64,000 nucleotides of DNA from Clostridiaceae bacterium (GTDB lineage: Bacteria; Bacillota; Clostridia; Lachnospirales; Lachnospiraceae). Shown here piece by piece: positions 8,982 through 18,546 of this stretch. The position numbers were made by a program, and so were the translations under genes. The notes under the pieces are model-generated. The model was not told where the DNA came from and searched no databases. It saw nothing but the letters and a program-made list of their open reading frames with translations. How positions within the stretch are numbered: the stretch's first letter is position 1; each line of letters begins with the position of its first letter. The DNA is taken from contig QXWR01000006.1 in the NCBI GenBank assembly GCA_009911065.1, positions 91,112 through 155,111 of the forward strand, in the 5' to 3' direction.

Positions 8982-9668
8982 TTATTCTGTCAATGGATTC
9001 TCTTCCAGCCGATAGCCGATTCCGTGGACCGTAATAAGGCGTACCGGGGCGCCAGAAGCTTTTAGGCGTCTGCGAAGAAAATGGATGTAGTTGTCCAGAT
9101 TGCCTTCCTCTATTTCAGAATTGCTGCCCCAAACATAGGATAGAATCCGGCTGCGGGGCAGAGTCTGTCTGGGATTGCGCAGGAAAAATTCCAAAAGGGA
9201 GGACTCCCGTTTGGACAGGGTAAAAGAGAGTGTGCCATATTCCATCAAACGCTGTTCTGGGTCCAGGGAGAGACCGGAAACACACAACTTGCCAGAAAGC
9301 AGCCGATCACCAGAGCGTCTGGTGACAGCCCGAATCCTTGCCATCAACTCTTCGGTGGCAAATGGTTTTACCAGGTAGTCGTCGGCTCCTGCATCCAGTC
9401 CGTTTACCCGGTCATAAACTCGGTCCAGGGCAGTGGCCAAAATGACAGGGGTGAAAATATTCTGGCGGCGCAGGGTATGGAGTGTGGTTATGCCATCCAT
9501 TTCCGGAAGCATCCGGTCTAGGATAATGGCGTCATAGGTATTGGTTTTGGCAAGATAAAGTCCGTCGCTTCCTGTGTGACAGCATTCGGTGTGATAGCCT
9601 GCCTGCTCTAAGGCAAGGAGGATGTTCTGACAAAGGTCTTTATCGTCTTCAATGATTAAGATTCGCAT
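8982..9668 (-). CDS. OmpR/PhoB-family response regulator
   Basis: 228 residues from MRILIIEDD; the start at 9668 has GGAGG five bases upstream, and a longer frame to 9740 is basic and unlike the family. The receiver has the acidic pocket (IIEDD), the phospho-acceptor Asp in AIILDRMLPEMDG and the Lys in LVKPFA. The C-terminal winged helix ends with GIGYRLEE, typical of OmpR-type DNA binding. It forms an operon with the kinase gene downstream and is divergent from the chemotaxis receptor gene, so that gene could be a target (inference). Confidence 0.92.
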   Translation of the reverse strand: MRILIIEDDKDLCQNILLALEQAGYHTECCHTGSDGLYLAKTNTYDAIILDRMLPEMDGITTLHTLRRQNIFTPVILATALDRVYDRVNGLDAGADDYLVKPFATEELMARIRAVTRRSGDRLLSGKLCVSGLSLDPEQRLMEYGTLSFTLSKRESSLLEFFLRNPRQTLPRSRILSYVWGSNSEIEEGNLDNYIHFLRRRLKASGAPVRLITVHGIGYRLEENPLTE

Positions 9669-9832
9669 AGGAGCCTCCGTTTTGTGGTTTATTTTTGTTT
9701 TTCTTTTTGTGGACGGTTTTCGGTTGATGTTACCTTTCAAACCTGTTCTGCACCGAAAACCCAGTCTATATCTACTATATCACAAAAGTCTCTAAAAAAA
9801 CTTTAAAATTTTTTACTTGTAAATTTTCTTTA

Positions 9833-9861
9833 TTGACTTTTGCCAGAATATACCTTATAAT
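9833..9861 (+). promoter_or_regulatory. Strong promoter of the chemotaxis receptor gene
   Basis: TTGACT (9833-9838), 17 bases, TATAAT (9856-9861), one mismatch from consensus. Confidence 0.75.
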
Positions 9862-9916
9862 GTCGAATATCTATATTTATTTCCTACATTTTATTCATTT
9901 TGCAGGAGGTTTTTTT

Positions 9917-12049
9917 ATGTCCAGAGAACAATATACGACTGAGCGGATTGATAGTCTCAGTAAGAAGATCACCTCAAAATTGGCCGTCATTGTAGCGGTC
10001 ATGTTTTTGTTGATCGTTTCCATTTCCGGTTTTATTTCCATGGTTTCCCTGGAAAGCATTACAAGAGATAAGATGGAAACACTTGCATACGAGAATGTTT
10101 TTTTGATTAAAAACAATATTGAAAATTCTTATGGGCAAGCATTGGGATTTGCCAATTCTCTGCGAAATATTTCCGCTTTGCCGCCAAAGGAGCAGAGAAA
10201 TGCCATTGATAATGCATTAAAAGGCTTTTTGCTTGGAAATGAAAACTTTACAACGGTTTTTGCCTATTTTGAACAAAATGCCATTGCAGATGCCAATGGA
10301 CAGCCATATAGCGTACATAAAAAGGAGATTGCATATGAGGCAATCGCCTATTTTAATGAAAACCGGACGGATGTAGTCTACGAAAAGCATGAAGATGCCT
10401 TTGACAATTTTGACAAAGAATACTATAAGCAAATAAAGTCTTCCGGTGAAGTGTATGTGATGGAGCCTTATGTGTATCAGCTTCAGGGGAAAGATATTAT
10501 GATGATCAGCATCATAGCTCCGGTGTATGATGCCAATGGAGATTTTCTTGGAGTGGCTGGATGTGATCTGGCTTTGGATGACATGCAGACGCAGCAGTAT
10601 GCCCGTATTGGCTATGAATCGATACACATGACTTTGCTGGCCGAAGACCGTACAATATTGCTGGACACCAAAGACCCTTCTACTGTAGGAAAAACAGCTG
10701 CGGAGGCTGGATATGATGAGCTTATTGCTGGCGCTGACCGACTGAGTGTTATGCAGGGCGGTCCCAATGTAAACAGTATTTCTGTAGTGAACAATAAGAC
10801 AATCAATTACGCCACAGGCAGAAAAGGAATTTCTGTGATGGTTCCCATGAAGCTTGCCAGTGGAAATACATGGCCATTATGTATTTCCATTGATAAGGTG
10901 GAGTTTGACCGGGAGTTAATTGGGGATGTGCTGGAATTGATGCTTGTAGTTATCTTGTTTGGCATTGTGCTGCTTTGCTGCATTTATCAGATTATAAAGA
11001 AGTACCTGTCTCCCGTGCAGGCGATTTTAGACGGAGCTTCTAAATTGGAAGAAGGCAATTTGAAAATTGATCTTGAAGTCAATACCAGTGATGAGCTGGG
11101 GCGCATGGCAGGGGCATTGAATCATATCAGCACAACCATGGACAATTATGTGAATGATATTTCCCATCATCTGTCTCAGATGGCTGCAAATGATATGAAT
11201 GTTGAAATCCGGCAGAAATACATTGGTGATTTTATTCCCATTCAGGCGTCTATTGAAAAAATAGCGTCTTCTCTCAACAACACCTTACGTCAGATTAAAC
11301 TTTCTGCAGATGGGGTGGCATCGGATTCGGTGAGTGTGGAAAGCGGCGCACAGGCTCTTTCCAGAGGAGCCGCGGACCAAGCCCAGGCGATTGAGGAGCT
11401 GGCCTCTTCCATAGAGAATCTATCCTCAGATATTACAGCTAATGCAGATGATGCGGCAAAAATGAGCCGGAATGCTGCACGAGTCAGCGAACAGATTGAA
11501 AAGGGCAGCCGGGATATGGATAAACTGATTCAGGCCATGTCAGAGATTCAGGAATCTTCTGCTGGCATTGAAAAGGTAATCAAGGCGATTGAGGATATTG
11601 CAAACGAGACAAATCTCTTATCGGTAAATGCTTCCATAGAGGCAGCCAGAGCCGGGGAAGCTGGAAAGGGATTTATGGTTGTGGCCAACCAGATTCGTGA
11701 TCTGGCAGTAAAGAGTTCAGAATCGGTGAATCAGACAACAGAGCTGATCGAACGTTCTCTTACTGCAGTGAAGAACGGAGTTTCCATAGCAGGGGAGACT
11801 TCCAGTTCTTTGACAGTCGTAGTGGAGGGGGCAAAGGAGATTACAGGGTCCGTGGAAAAAATCAGCAGCGCTTCTCAAAACCAGAAGACCGTTTTGGAGG
11901 AAGTGGTAAAGAGCGTAGGGCTGATTGAGGGAGTAGTGCAGAATAATATTTCCGCTGCACAGGAAAGTGCTCTTACTAGTAAGGAATTGTCAGAACAGTC
12001 AAGGCGTCTCCATGAGCTGGTGAATCAGTTCCAATTAAAGGGGATGTAA
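9917..12049 (+). CDS. Methyl-accepting chemotaxis protein with extracellular Cache-type sensor
   Basis: 710 residues from MSREQ, fixed by GCAGGAGG nine bases upstream; a longer frame from 9833 would begin inside the promoter. Order: cytoplasmic start, a membrane helix (IVAVMFLLIVSISGFI), an extracellular region of about 280 residues with dCache-like features (IAPVYDANGDFLGVAGCDLAL), a second helix (LMLVVILFGIVLLCCIYQI), HAMP, then the signalling coiled coil with the conserved tip (ANETNLLSVNASIEAARAGE). Cache domains bind small ligands such as amino acids or organic acids; the ligand here is not visible. A strong terminator follows. Confidence 0.93.
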   Translation: MSREQYTTERIDSLSKKITSKLAVIVAVMFLLIVSISGFISMVSLESITRDKMETLAYENVFLIKNNIENSYGQALGFANSLRNISALPPKEQRNAIDNALKGFLLGNENFTTVFAYFEQNAIADANGQPYSVHKKEIAYEAIAYFNENRTDVVYEKHEDAFDNFDKEYYKQIKSSGEVYVMEPYVYQLQGKDIMMISIIAPVYDANGDFLGVAGCDLALDDMQTQQYARIGYESIHMTLLAEDRTILLDTKDPSTVGKTAAEAGYDELIAGADRLSVMQGGPNVNSISVVNNKTINYATGRKGISVMVPMKLASGNTWPLCISIDKVEFDRELIGDVLELMLVVILFGIVLLCCIYQIIKKYLSPVQAILDGASKLEEGNLKIDLEVNTSDELGRMAGALNHISTTMDNYVNDISHHLSQMAANDMNVEIRQKYIGDFIPIQASIEKIASSLNNTLRQIKLSADGVASDSVSVESGAQALSRGAADQAQAIEELASSIENLSSDITANADDAAKMSRNAARVSEQIEKGSRDMDKLIQAMSEIQESSAGIEKVIKAIEDIANETNLLSVNASIEAARAGEAGKGFMVVANQIRDLAVKSSESVNQTTELIERSLTAVKNGVSIAGETSSSLTVVVEGAKEITGSVEKISSASQNQKTVLEEVVKSVGLIEGVVQNNISAAQESALTSKELSEQSRRLHELVNQFQLKGM

Positions 12050-12053
12050 AATT

Positions 12054-12083
12054 CAGGCAGGAAGCAAAATAGTTTCCTGCCTG
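12054..12083 (+). terminator. Terminator after the chemotaxis receptor gene
   Basis: CAGGCAGGAA (12054-12063) pairs perfectly with TTCCTGCCTG (12074-12083), followed by an AT/T-rich tail. Confidence 0.85.
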
Positions 12084-12164
12084 ATGTTTTATTATTTTAT
12101 TTTGGGTGAACGGTAACGCTGTGCTAGATGGAAATAAAATTCAATTCTCATTCAATCAAATTTC

Positions 12165-12193
12165 TTGATTTTTATATGTATTTGTGCTAGAAT
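12165..12193 (+). promoter_or_regulatory. Candidate promoter of the glycan cluster
   Basis: TTGATT (12165-12170), 17 bases, TAGAAT (12188-12193), ahead of a leader of about 300 bases and the first glycan gene. It is the best promoter match upstream of the cluster. Confidence 0.45.
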
Positions 12194-12231
12194 CATTTTT
12201 AATGTATGGAGTGAAAGGCAGGAAATATAAA

Positions 12232-12294
12232 ATGGTAGAGAGTAAGATGGAGATGAGAAGAGCAGAAGTAAAAAAGAAGTTTCGTGTTTTATAA
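12232..12294 (+). CDS. Possible 20-residue leader peptide
   Basis: ATG to TAA encodes a basic peptide (MVESKMEMRR, then AEVKKKFRVL) with AGGCAGGA about nine bases upstream. It sits between the candidate promoter and the first glycan gene, where a translated leader could tune readthrough. No terminator is obvious directly after it, so the call is weak. Confidence 0.25.
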   Translation: MVESKMEMRRAEVKKKFRVL

Positions 12295-12320
12295 AATGTT
12301 TAGATGGGGATGAGTGAGTT

Positions 12321-12485
12321 AAAGTATATATATTATATTATATTATATAATTAAATAAAAGTGGATCTGGATTTGAATGGATAGAAAATAGGAAAAAAGG
12401 GATGGGGAAGGAAATGTTAAGAAGAAAATGATTTAGAAAATCTAATTGTTTAAATTGATTTTCTATAAAGTATATATATTATATT
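12321..12485. repeat. Direct repeat of 19 AT-rich bases in the glycan leader
   Basis: AAAGTATATATATTATATT occurs at 12321-12339 and again at 12467-12485, just before the first glycan gene. The rest of the 12,100-12,507 gap holds the promoter and leader above and otherwise low-complexity sequence. Confidence 0.6.
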
Positions 12486-12507
12486 TAATATAGACTGGCG
12501 GTTGAAA

Positions 12508-13086
12508 ATGAACAAATACATAGAAGAACTGATGGAACATTTGAATCATACCGAAATATGGTTGGGAACAACAGAAAAGTATGTGGATTATGATACAGGG
12601 ATTGGAGCATTGACAGAAAAATTTCTGGAACATAAGAAAAAGAAGACTAGAGTATTTTTTATTGGCAATGGAGGAAGTTCTGCGATTGCCAGTCATATGA
12701 CAGCAGATTTTATGAAAAATGGTGGTATGAATACATATAGTTTGTACGATTCTGCAGTTATGACTTGTATGGGGAATGATTATGGGTATGAATTTGTATT
12801 CTCAAAACCACTGGGATTTTTGGTAAAGCCTGGAGACTTGGTAGTGGCTATCAGCAGTTCTGGCAATTCTCCCAATATCATCAGCGGGATTGAGACGGCA
12901 AGACAGCAGGGGGCGGTAATTATCACTTTTACAGGTTTTTGTCCAGAAAACAAGGCGAAACAAAGAGGGGATATGAATGTATATGTTCCCTGTGAAAAGT
13001 ATGGGATTGTAGAATCCATCCATAACCTGATTTTACAGCAGATTGTGGACGAGATTATGGAAAAGGATGGAGTAGAAATTCCGTGA
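12508..13086 (+). CDS. SIS-domain sugar-phosphate isomerase, GmhA-like
   Basis: 192 residues. FFIGNGGSSAIASHMTADF and VVAISSSGNSPNII are the phosphosugar-binding loops of SIS proteins, and the overall pattern is that of sedoheptulose-7-phosphate isomerase (GmhA), which makes D-glycero-D-manno-heptose 7-phosphate. The later HldE-like fusion gene supports a heptose pathway. The Shine-Dalgarno is weak; the ATG at 12508 is preferred over a TTG two codons earlier. A related role such as DiaA-like initiation control is less likely in this setting. About 280 purine-rich bases without a gene follow. Confidence 0.78.
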   Translation: MNKYIEELMEHLNHTEIWLGTTEKYVDYDTGIGALTEKFLEHKKKKTRVFFIGNGGSSAIASHMTADFMKNGGMNTYSLYDSAVMTCMGNDYGYEFVFSKPLGFLVKPGDLVVAISSSGNSPNIISGIETARQQGAVIITFTGFCPENKAKQRGDMNVYVPCEKYGIVESIHNLILQQIVDEIMEKDGVEIP

Positions 13087-13365
13087 GAGAACACAGGTGT
13101 GGTAGAGGATAGGCTCGTGCTTCAAGATTAATGCGACAATGTACTAGAGCGTCTAAGAAAGCAAGACACATAGGATTGCAAAATAGAAGATATGAGATAG
13201 AAGATATGAGGATGTAAAGGAAATTGTGCAGTGGAAGAAAATTCCACGGAAAAGGTTTGCATCAGGGGGAGGAAGAAAAAGTCACAGAGGAGAAAATCGC
13301 AGAGATTGGAAAGGGAAAACAGCAAATAGCAAGTAAATAATAGTGAATAAAGGATGGGAAAAAAC

Positions 13366-14349
13366 ATGGTTTCAATCGTAACAGGTGGATGCGGATTTAT
13401 TGGTTCTCATATGGTGGACAGGTTGTTGGCAGAAGGGCATGAGGTGCGGGTAATTGATAACTGGACGACTGGCAGACCGGAGAATTTGCAGCATCAGAAG
13501 GGAAATGAGAAGCTTACGGTTTATCATATGGACATTCGGAACAAAGAGGAGATGGAACCTGTTTTTGAAGGAGCAGATTATGTGTTTCATTTTGCGGCTC
13601 TGGCAGATATTGTGCCTTCGATTCAAAAACCGTGGGAGTATTATTCTTCCAATGTTTTAGGGACTTATCATGTGGTGGAATGTGCCAGGAACGCAGGAGT
13701 TCGGAAATTGGTTTATGCGGCTTCTTCTTCCTGCTACGGGATTCCGGATGAATATCCCACAAAGGAGACAGCTGAGATTCGTCCCCAGTATCCTTATGCT
13801 TTGACCAAACGGCTGGGGGAGGAGACAGTGCTTCACTGGGGGCAGGTGTACGGTCTTCCGGTTGTTACCCTGCGTCTCTTTAATGTGTATGGGACCCGTT
13901 CCAGAACTTCTGGCACTTATGGGGCAGTGTTTGGAGTGTTCCTGGCTCAGAAGCTGGCAGGAAAGCCTTTTACTGTAGTGGGGGATGGAAATCAGACCAG
14001 AGATTTTACATATGTGACGGATATTGCAGATGTTTTTTATACAGCGGCTGTTTCAGATGTGGTCCAGGATACTTTCAATGTGGGAAGCGGCGGCACTTAC
14101 TCAGTGAACCGTCTGTGTGAGCTTCTGGGCGGAGAAGTTACTCATATTCCCAAACGTCCAGGTGAACCGGACTGCACTTTTGCAGATACTACAAAGATTG
14201 AAGCAGAGCTTGGCTGGAAGGCTAAGGTAAGCTTTGAAGAAGGGGTGCAAAAGGTGCTGGACAACATTGCCTACTGGAAGGAAGCGCCAGTGTGGACGCC
14301 AGAGAGCATTGGGGTAGCTACGGAGGATTGGTTTAAGTATTTGAGCTGA
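13366..14349 (+). CDS. NAD-dependent nucleotide-sugar epimerase/dehydratase (extended SDR)
   Basis: 327 residues. The NAD loop is TGGCGFIGSH, the active site YPYALTKR gives the Tyr-x3-Lys pair, and SSSCYG supplies the Ser. The fold is that of UDP-glucose 4-epimerase-like enzymes, and it probably makes an activated sugar for the cluster. The ATG at 13354 abuts AAAGG and leaves no spacing, so the ATG at 13366 is preferred. An HldD role (ADP-heptose epimerase) is possible from context, but nothing in the sequence singles it out. Confidence 0.85.
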   Translation: MVSIVTGGCGFIGSHMVDRLLAEGHEVRVIDNWTTGRPENLQHQKGNEKLTVYHMDIRNKEEMEPVFEGADYVFHFAALADIVPSIQKPWEYYSSNVLGTYHVVECARNAGVRKLVYAASSSCYGIPDEYPTKETAEIRPQYPYALTKRLGEETVLHWGQVYGLPVVTLRLFNVYGTRSRTSGTYGAVFGVFLAQKLAGKPFTVVGDGNQTRDFTYVTDIADVFYTAAVSDVVQDTFNVGSGGTYSVNRLCELLGGEVTHIPKRPGEPDCTFADTTKIEAELGWKAKVSFEEGVQKVLDNIAYWKEAPVWTPESIGVATEDWFKYLS

Positions 14350-14516
14350 CTTTATTGAAAGTTTTTTTACTGCTTTTTGGTGTTATTTTACTTTATGACA
14401 TGGATTGTGAGTGGTAACGACTTTTGGATTGTTAAAATAGGATGATCAGTTGATTTTTTTGCCGGGAAATGATGAATCAGGATTTTGAAAGATAAAAGGT
14501 AAGGACTTGAACAAAA

Positions 14517-16157
14517 ATGGGTAAAGTGGTTTCAAAAGAGACGTTTCAAACAGAAATAAAGCCCAGGCTTTTGGAGGAAGGGAAGAAGGTTGCCCTGTGT
14601 CATGGAGTGTTTGACCTGGTGCATCCGGGACATGTGATTCATTTGGAGCAGGCCCGGAACATGGCGGATGTGTTGGTGGTTTCTATCACTGGGGCGGAGT
14701 TTGTCCGCAAGGGTCCGGGAAGGCCGTATTTTGATGACGAAATGCGCATGAAGGTGCTTTCTGCTTTGGAGTGTGTGGATTATGTGATGTTGTCAGAAGG
14801 GTATACTGTGGATGATATTGTGGAGTGCGTGGAGCCGGATATCTATGTGAAGGGGGAGGAGTATTCCAGAGCCGGAGAAGACCTTACTGGGAAGATTGAT
14901 GAAGAAAAGGCCCTGGTGGAAAAACATGGAGGCAAGATTGGCTTTACTACAGGTCAGGTGTTTAGCTCCACAAAGCTTATTAATACAGCTATGTCTGGTT
15001 TGTCGGATGAGGTCCGGTGTTATATGGAGGATTTTAAGACCCGGCATACGATGGAGGAAATCCGGGGTTATGCAGATAAAGCCAGCAAGCAGAAGGTGTT
15101 GGTGATCGGAGATGTGATCATTGACAAATATACCTACTGTTATGTTCAGGGAATGATGAGTAAGGACATGGGATATTCGGCCAGATTATCTCATTCAGAA
15201 GAGTATTTGGGAGGCGCTGTGGCTATTGCAAGGCATTTGTCCAGCTTTACAGAGGATGTGACTTTGATGTCAGTTATCGGAAAAGAGGAGGAGATGCGGC
15301 TTCGCCTGTTTGATGAGCTGGCGGACCGGATTCAGTTAAAAATGACCTGCAGCAAAGAGTTTCCTACTATCGTAAAGCATCGTTATTTGACTCGGAATGA
15401 GAAGCGGGAGGAATACAGGAAGATATTTGCCATCAACAATATTCCGCAAAATGTCCGATATGAAGAAGAGGTGTATGAGGAGTTTCGGGAAAAAGTTCGA
15501 AGCAGAATCGAGGATTATGACGCGGTTTTTGTGTGTGATTTTGGTCATGGGCTGATAACCAGGGATTTGATTGAGATGATTCAGGAAAAAGCCCGGTTTC
15601 TAGTCTTGAACTGTCAGACCAATTCCAGCAACAAGGGGATGAATGTGATTACCAAATATACCCACACGGATGTGTTTTCTCTGGACCAGCAGGAGCTTAC
15701 TCTGGCGTTTCCGGAAGATGCAGCGGAGGAGGCAGTGGGTCTGAAGAAGCTTTGCAGGCATTTAAGCGGAGATGGAAGAGAAGGGGAGAGAGACCTTTTG
15801 CCAGTTGAGAAGGATAGCATTGCAGGCAGTGACAGGCGAGATTTTCAGTTAGAACAAAAGCGGATGCAAAAACCAGCCACAGGCTGGTTGACAAGAGGTT
15901 CCAAGGGAGCCTGGGGTGTGGAAGAGGACAGAATCTGGCAGTGTCCTGCTTTTACGTTACAAGTGAAGGATACCATTGGAGCGGGGGATGCGTTTTTTGC
16001 TGTAGCCGGAATTTTTGCGGCAGCAGGAGCTGGAACCGAGGTGGGAATGGTGATGGGGAATATTGGAGGCGCCTTAGGAGCCAATATTGTGGGGAATAAG
16101 GATGCCGTGGAAAAAGTAAATGTGTTAAAGTTTTGCAGTACGCTTATGAATGTGTGA
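14517..16157 (+). CDS. Heptose-type nucleotidyltransferase-kinase fusion, reversed HldE order
   Basis: 546 residues. The N-terminal third is a cytidylyltransferase-fold enzyme: CHGVFDLVHPGHVIHLEQA contains the HxGH motif, with a later VKGEEY as in RfaE-type adenylyltransferases. The rest is a PfkB/ribokinase-like kinase, with VIGDVIIDKY near its start and the signature DTIGAGDAFFA carrying the catalytic Asp. Together they should phosphorylate heptose 7-phosphate at O-1 and transfer a nucleotide. In the well-known HldE the kinase comes first, so the order is inverted here. A low-complexity, charged insertion lies at about 15,730-15,880 within the kinase. Which nucleotide is used is unknown. 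Confidence 0.82.
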   Translation: MGKVVSKETFQTEIKPRLLEEGKKVALCHGVFDLVHPGHVIHLEQARNMADVLVVSITGAEFVRKGPGRPYFDDEMRMKVLSALECVDYVMLSEGYTVDDIVECVEPDIYVKGEEYSRAGEDLTGKIDEEKALVEKHGGKIGFTTGQVFSSTKLINTAMSGLSDEVRCYMEDFKTRHTMEEIRGYADKASKQKVLVIGDVIIDKYTYCYVQGMMSKDMGYSARLSHSEEYLGGAVAIARHLSSFTEDVTLMSVIGKEEEMRLRLFDELADRIQLKMTCSKEFPTIVKHRYLTRNEKREEYRKIFAINNIPQNVRYEEEVYEEFREKVRSRIEDYDAVFVCDFGHGLITRDLIEMIQEKARFLVLNCQTNSSNKGMNVITKYTHTDVFSLDQQELTLAFPEDAAEEAVGLKKLCRHLSGDGREGERDLLPVEKDSIAGSDRRDFQLEQKRMQKPATGWLTRGSKGAWGVEEDRIWQCPAFTLQVKDTIGAGDAFFAVAGIFAAAGAGTEVGMVMGNIGGALGANIVGNKDAVEKVNVLKFCSTLMNV

Positions 16158-16232
16158 GATTGTTCGCGGTAAAAAATAGTTATGTGGAAATGACAGAAAT
16201 GAAAAACAGAAAAAGGGGCAAAGACAGCAGTT

Positions 16233-17294
16233 ATGGCAGAGAAGATCAGAATGGATTCTCACAAGTTGATATATCATCCGGATGTGGTGGCCAGGTGGAT
16301 GAAGGGGGAGAATATTTATCCGATTGAGGTGGAGATTTCTCCCAGCGGTGCATGTAACCATCGGTGTGTGTTTTGTGCTGTAGATTATATTGGGTATCAG
16401 CCGGATTTTTTGGATAAGGATATTATTCTGCGGGATATTGCTAAGATGGGGCAGAAGGGATTAAAGAGTGTCATCTGTTCCGGGGAGGGAGAGCCTCTTT
16501 TAAATAAAAATATGCCGGATATTGCCAATGGAATCAAAGCTTGTGGAGTGGATGTGGCCATGAGTTCCAATGGAGCGCTGTTTACAAAGGACAAAGCGAA
16601 AGAATGTTTGGGGGCATTTACCTGGATTCGGTTTAGTGTGGCAAGTATGGAAAGGGAATCTTATGACAAGATTCAACGAGGCAAGCCAGGAGATTTGGAG
16701 AAAGTAAAGGAAAATCTGACCGAAGCCGTTGGAATTAAAAGAGACCAGAAATTGAAAACCACACTGGGAGTGCAGTGTTTACTTTTGCCAGATAATATGG
16801 CCCAGCTTCCGGATATGGCTAGACAGTGTCGGGAAATTGGGGTGGATTATCTTACAATCAAGCCTTATTCTCAGCATCTTCACAGTGAGAATACATTTCA
16901 GATTGATTATGAGGCTATGCTGGCATTGGAAAATGAGGTGAAGCAGTATGAAACAGATCGTTTTTCCGTGTACTTTCGTGCCAATGCTATGAAGAAGGTG
17001 CATCAGGAAAAAAGCTATAGACAGTGCTTGGGTCTGCCTTTTATGACCCACATTGATGCCAAAGGGAATGTGTGGCCTTGTGTGGCTCATATTGGGACAA
17101 AGGAATTTTGCTATGGAAATATCTATGAGCAGAGTTTTGAGGAGATTTGGGAAGGAACAAGGCGGCAGGAGATTTTGCATCAATTACATAAACTGGATAT
17201 TAACAAGGTTTGTCGGGAGGCATGCAGGCTGGATGAGATTAACCGGTATCTGGATGATTTGAAGAATCCTGGGGAGCATGTGAATTTTATATAA
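16233..17294 (+). CDS. Radical SAM/SPASM-type enzyme
   Basis: 353 residues. CNHRCVFC is the CxxxCxxC motif that binds the SAM-cleaving 4Fe-4S cluster, and ICSGEGEPLL is the GGE-type SAM loop. The C-terminal segment has spaced cysteines (CLGLPF, VWPCVAH, EFCYGN, VCREACRL) as in SPASM/twitch domains with auxiliary clusters. It sits in the sugar-precursor part of the glycan cluster, so a sugar or lipid-linked intermediate is a likely substrate (inference). The ribosome site is poor. A 140-base gap with a small hairpin (17347-17366) follows and marks the switch to AT-rich DNA. Confidence 0.82.
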   Translation: MAEKIRMDSHKLIYHPDVVARWMKGENIYPIEVEISPSGACNHRCVFCAVDYIGYQPDFLDKDIILRDIAKMGQKGLKSVICSGEGEPLLNKNMPDIANGIKACGVDVAMSSNGALFTKDKAKECLGAFTWIRFSVASMERESYDKIQRGKPGDLEKVKENLTEAVGIKRDQKLKTTLGVQCLLLPDNMAQLPDMARQCREIGVDYLTIKPYSQHLHSENTFQIDYEAMLALENEVKQYETDRFSVYFRANAMKKVHQEKSYRQCLGLPFMTHIDAKGNVWPCVAHIGTKEFCYGNIYEQSFEEIWEGTRRQEILHQLHKLDINKVCREACRLDEINRYLDDLKNPGEHVNFI

Positions 17295-17434
17295 AAAATG
17301 GATATAAGGATTGAAAAAGGAGATACAACGCAGACCGATGGAAATACAGGCAAGAAGGTTTGCCTGAATATCGTGTAGTCAGATCAGAACACTAGTTTTA
17401 CCAACACAAAAAGCAAGAAGAGAGATGGAGATAG

Positions 17435-18544
17435 ATGATAAAGATCAAAGCAACTGTGCCAACATTACCAGACTATGAAACATACATTCAAGAAATTAAG
17501 ACGATTTGGAATACAGGAATTTTGACAAATAATGGTGAAAAAGTAAATAAGTTTCGCGAGATGCTGTCAGAGTATTCAAAGATAAAAAATTTAGATTTAT
17601 TCGTAAATGGTCATTCCGCACTGTTGATTGCTCTTGAGGCATTATCTCTTCAGGGTGAGGTGATTACATCACCATTTACCTTTGTTTCCACTACAAATGC
17701 TATTATTGCTAATGGTTTGGTGCCAGTATTTGGAGATATAGACGATTCTTATAATTTGAATCCGGAATGTGTTGAAGAGTTAATCACTGAAAAAACTTGT
17801 GCAATTGTTACTCCTCATATATTTGGTATTCCCTGTAATGTGGAAAAGTTGGAACAAATCGCCAAGAAATATAATCTTAAATTAATTTATGATGGAGCGC
17901 AGGCATTTGGAACAAAAGTGAATGGAAAAGCTATAGGATGTTTTGGCGATATTACCATGTTTAGCTTTCATGCAATTAAAGTGTTTAACTCCATTGAAGG
18001 AGGAATGCTTGCCTATAAAGATGAAACATTACATAAAAAGTTTGAATTGTATAGAAATTTTGGGATTTCATATAGTGATGTAAGCAATGATGTGGATGTA
18101 ATTGGAATGAATGCCAAGATGAATGAATTTCAGGCAGCCATGGGAATTGTGAATCTTATGGGACTGGATTTTGAGATAGGTAAACGGAAAAAGCTGGCTG
18201 AAAGCTATTGTGAATGTTTGCGGGGTGTACCAGGGATAGAAACGTATTCCTATTGTAAGGATATTGAATATAATTATGCTTATTTCCCGGTTAAGGTTAC
18301 GGAAGAATATGGAATGACACGGGATGAATTGTGGGAGAAGCTGAAAGAACAGGGGATTGGGACACGAAAGTTGTATGATAAATTAACCTGTGATTTCCAT
18401 TGTTATAAAGATAGAGGATATAAAAGAAAGACAGATTATGCGGATAAAATAAAAGATATGTCTATAGATTTGCCGTTATATGGAGCTTTAGACGAAAAGA
18501 ATGTTTTTTACATATGTGAAGTAATCCAATCTATGAGGAGATAG
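17435..18544 (+). CDS. DegT/DnrJ/EryC1 family PLP aminotransferase
   Basis: 369 residues. TSPFTFVSTTNAI, IYDGAQAFG and FSFHAIKVFNSIEGG, whose Lys should carry PLP, identify a sugar aminotransferase of this family, which converts a nucleotide keto-sugar to an amino sugar. GGAGATAG precedes the start. It is the first gene of the AT-rich block and ends two bases before the next gene. Confidence 0.9.
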   Translation: MIKIKATVPTLPDYETYIQEIKTIWNTGILTNNGEKVNKFREMLSEYSKIKNLDLFVNGHSALLIALEALSLQGEVITSPFTFVSTTNAIIANGLVPVFGDIDDSYNLNPECVEELITEKTCAIVTPHIFGIPCNVEKLEQIAKKYNLKLIYDGAQAFGTKVNGKAIGCFGDITMFSFHAIKVFNSIEGGMLAYKDETLHKKFELYRNFGISYSDVSNDVDVIGMNAKMNEFQAAMGIVNLMGLDFEIGKRKKLAESYCECLRGVPGIETYSYCKDIEYNYAYFPVKVTEEYGMTRDELWEKLKEQGIGTRKLYDKLTCDFHCYKDRGYKRKTDYADKIKDMSIDLPLYGALDEKNVFYICEVIQSMRR

Positions 18545-18546
18545 GT

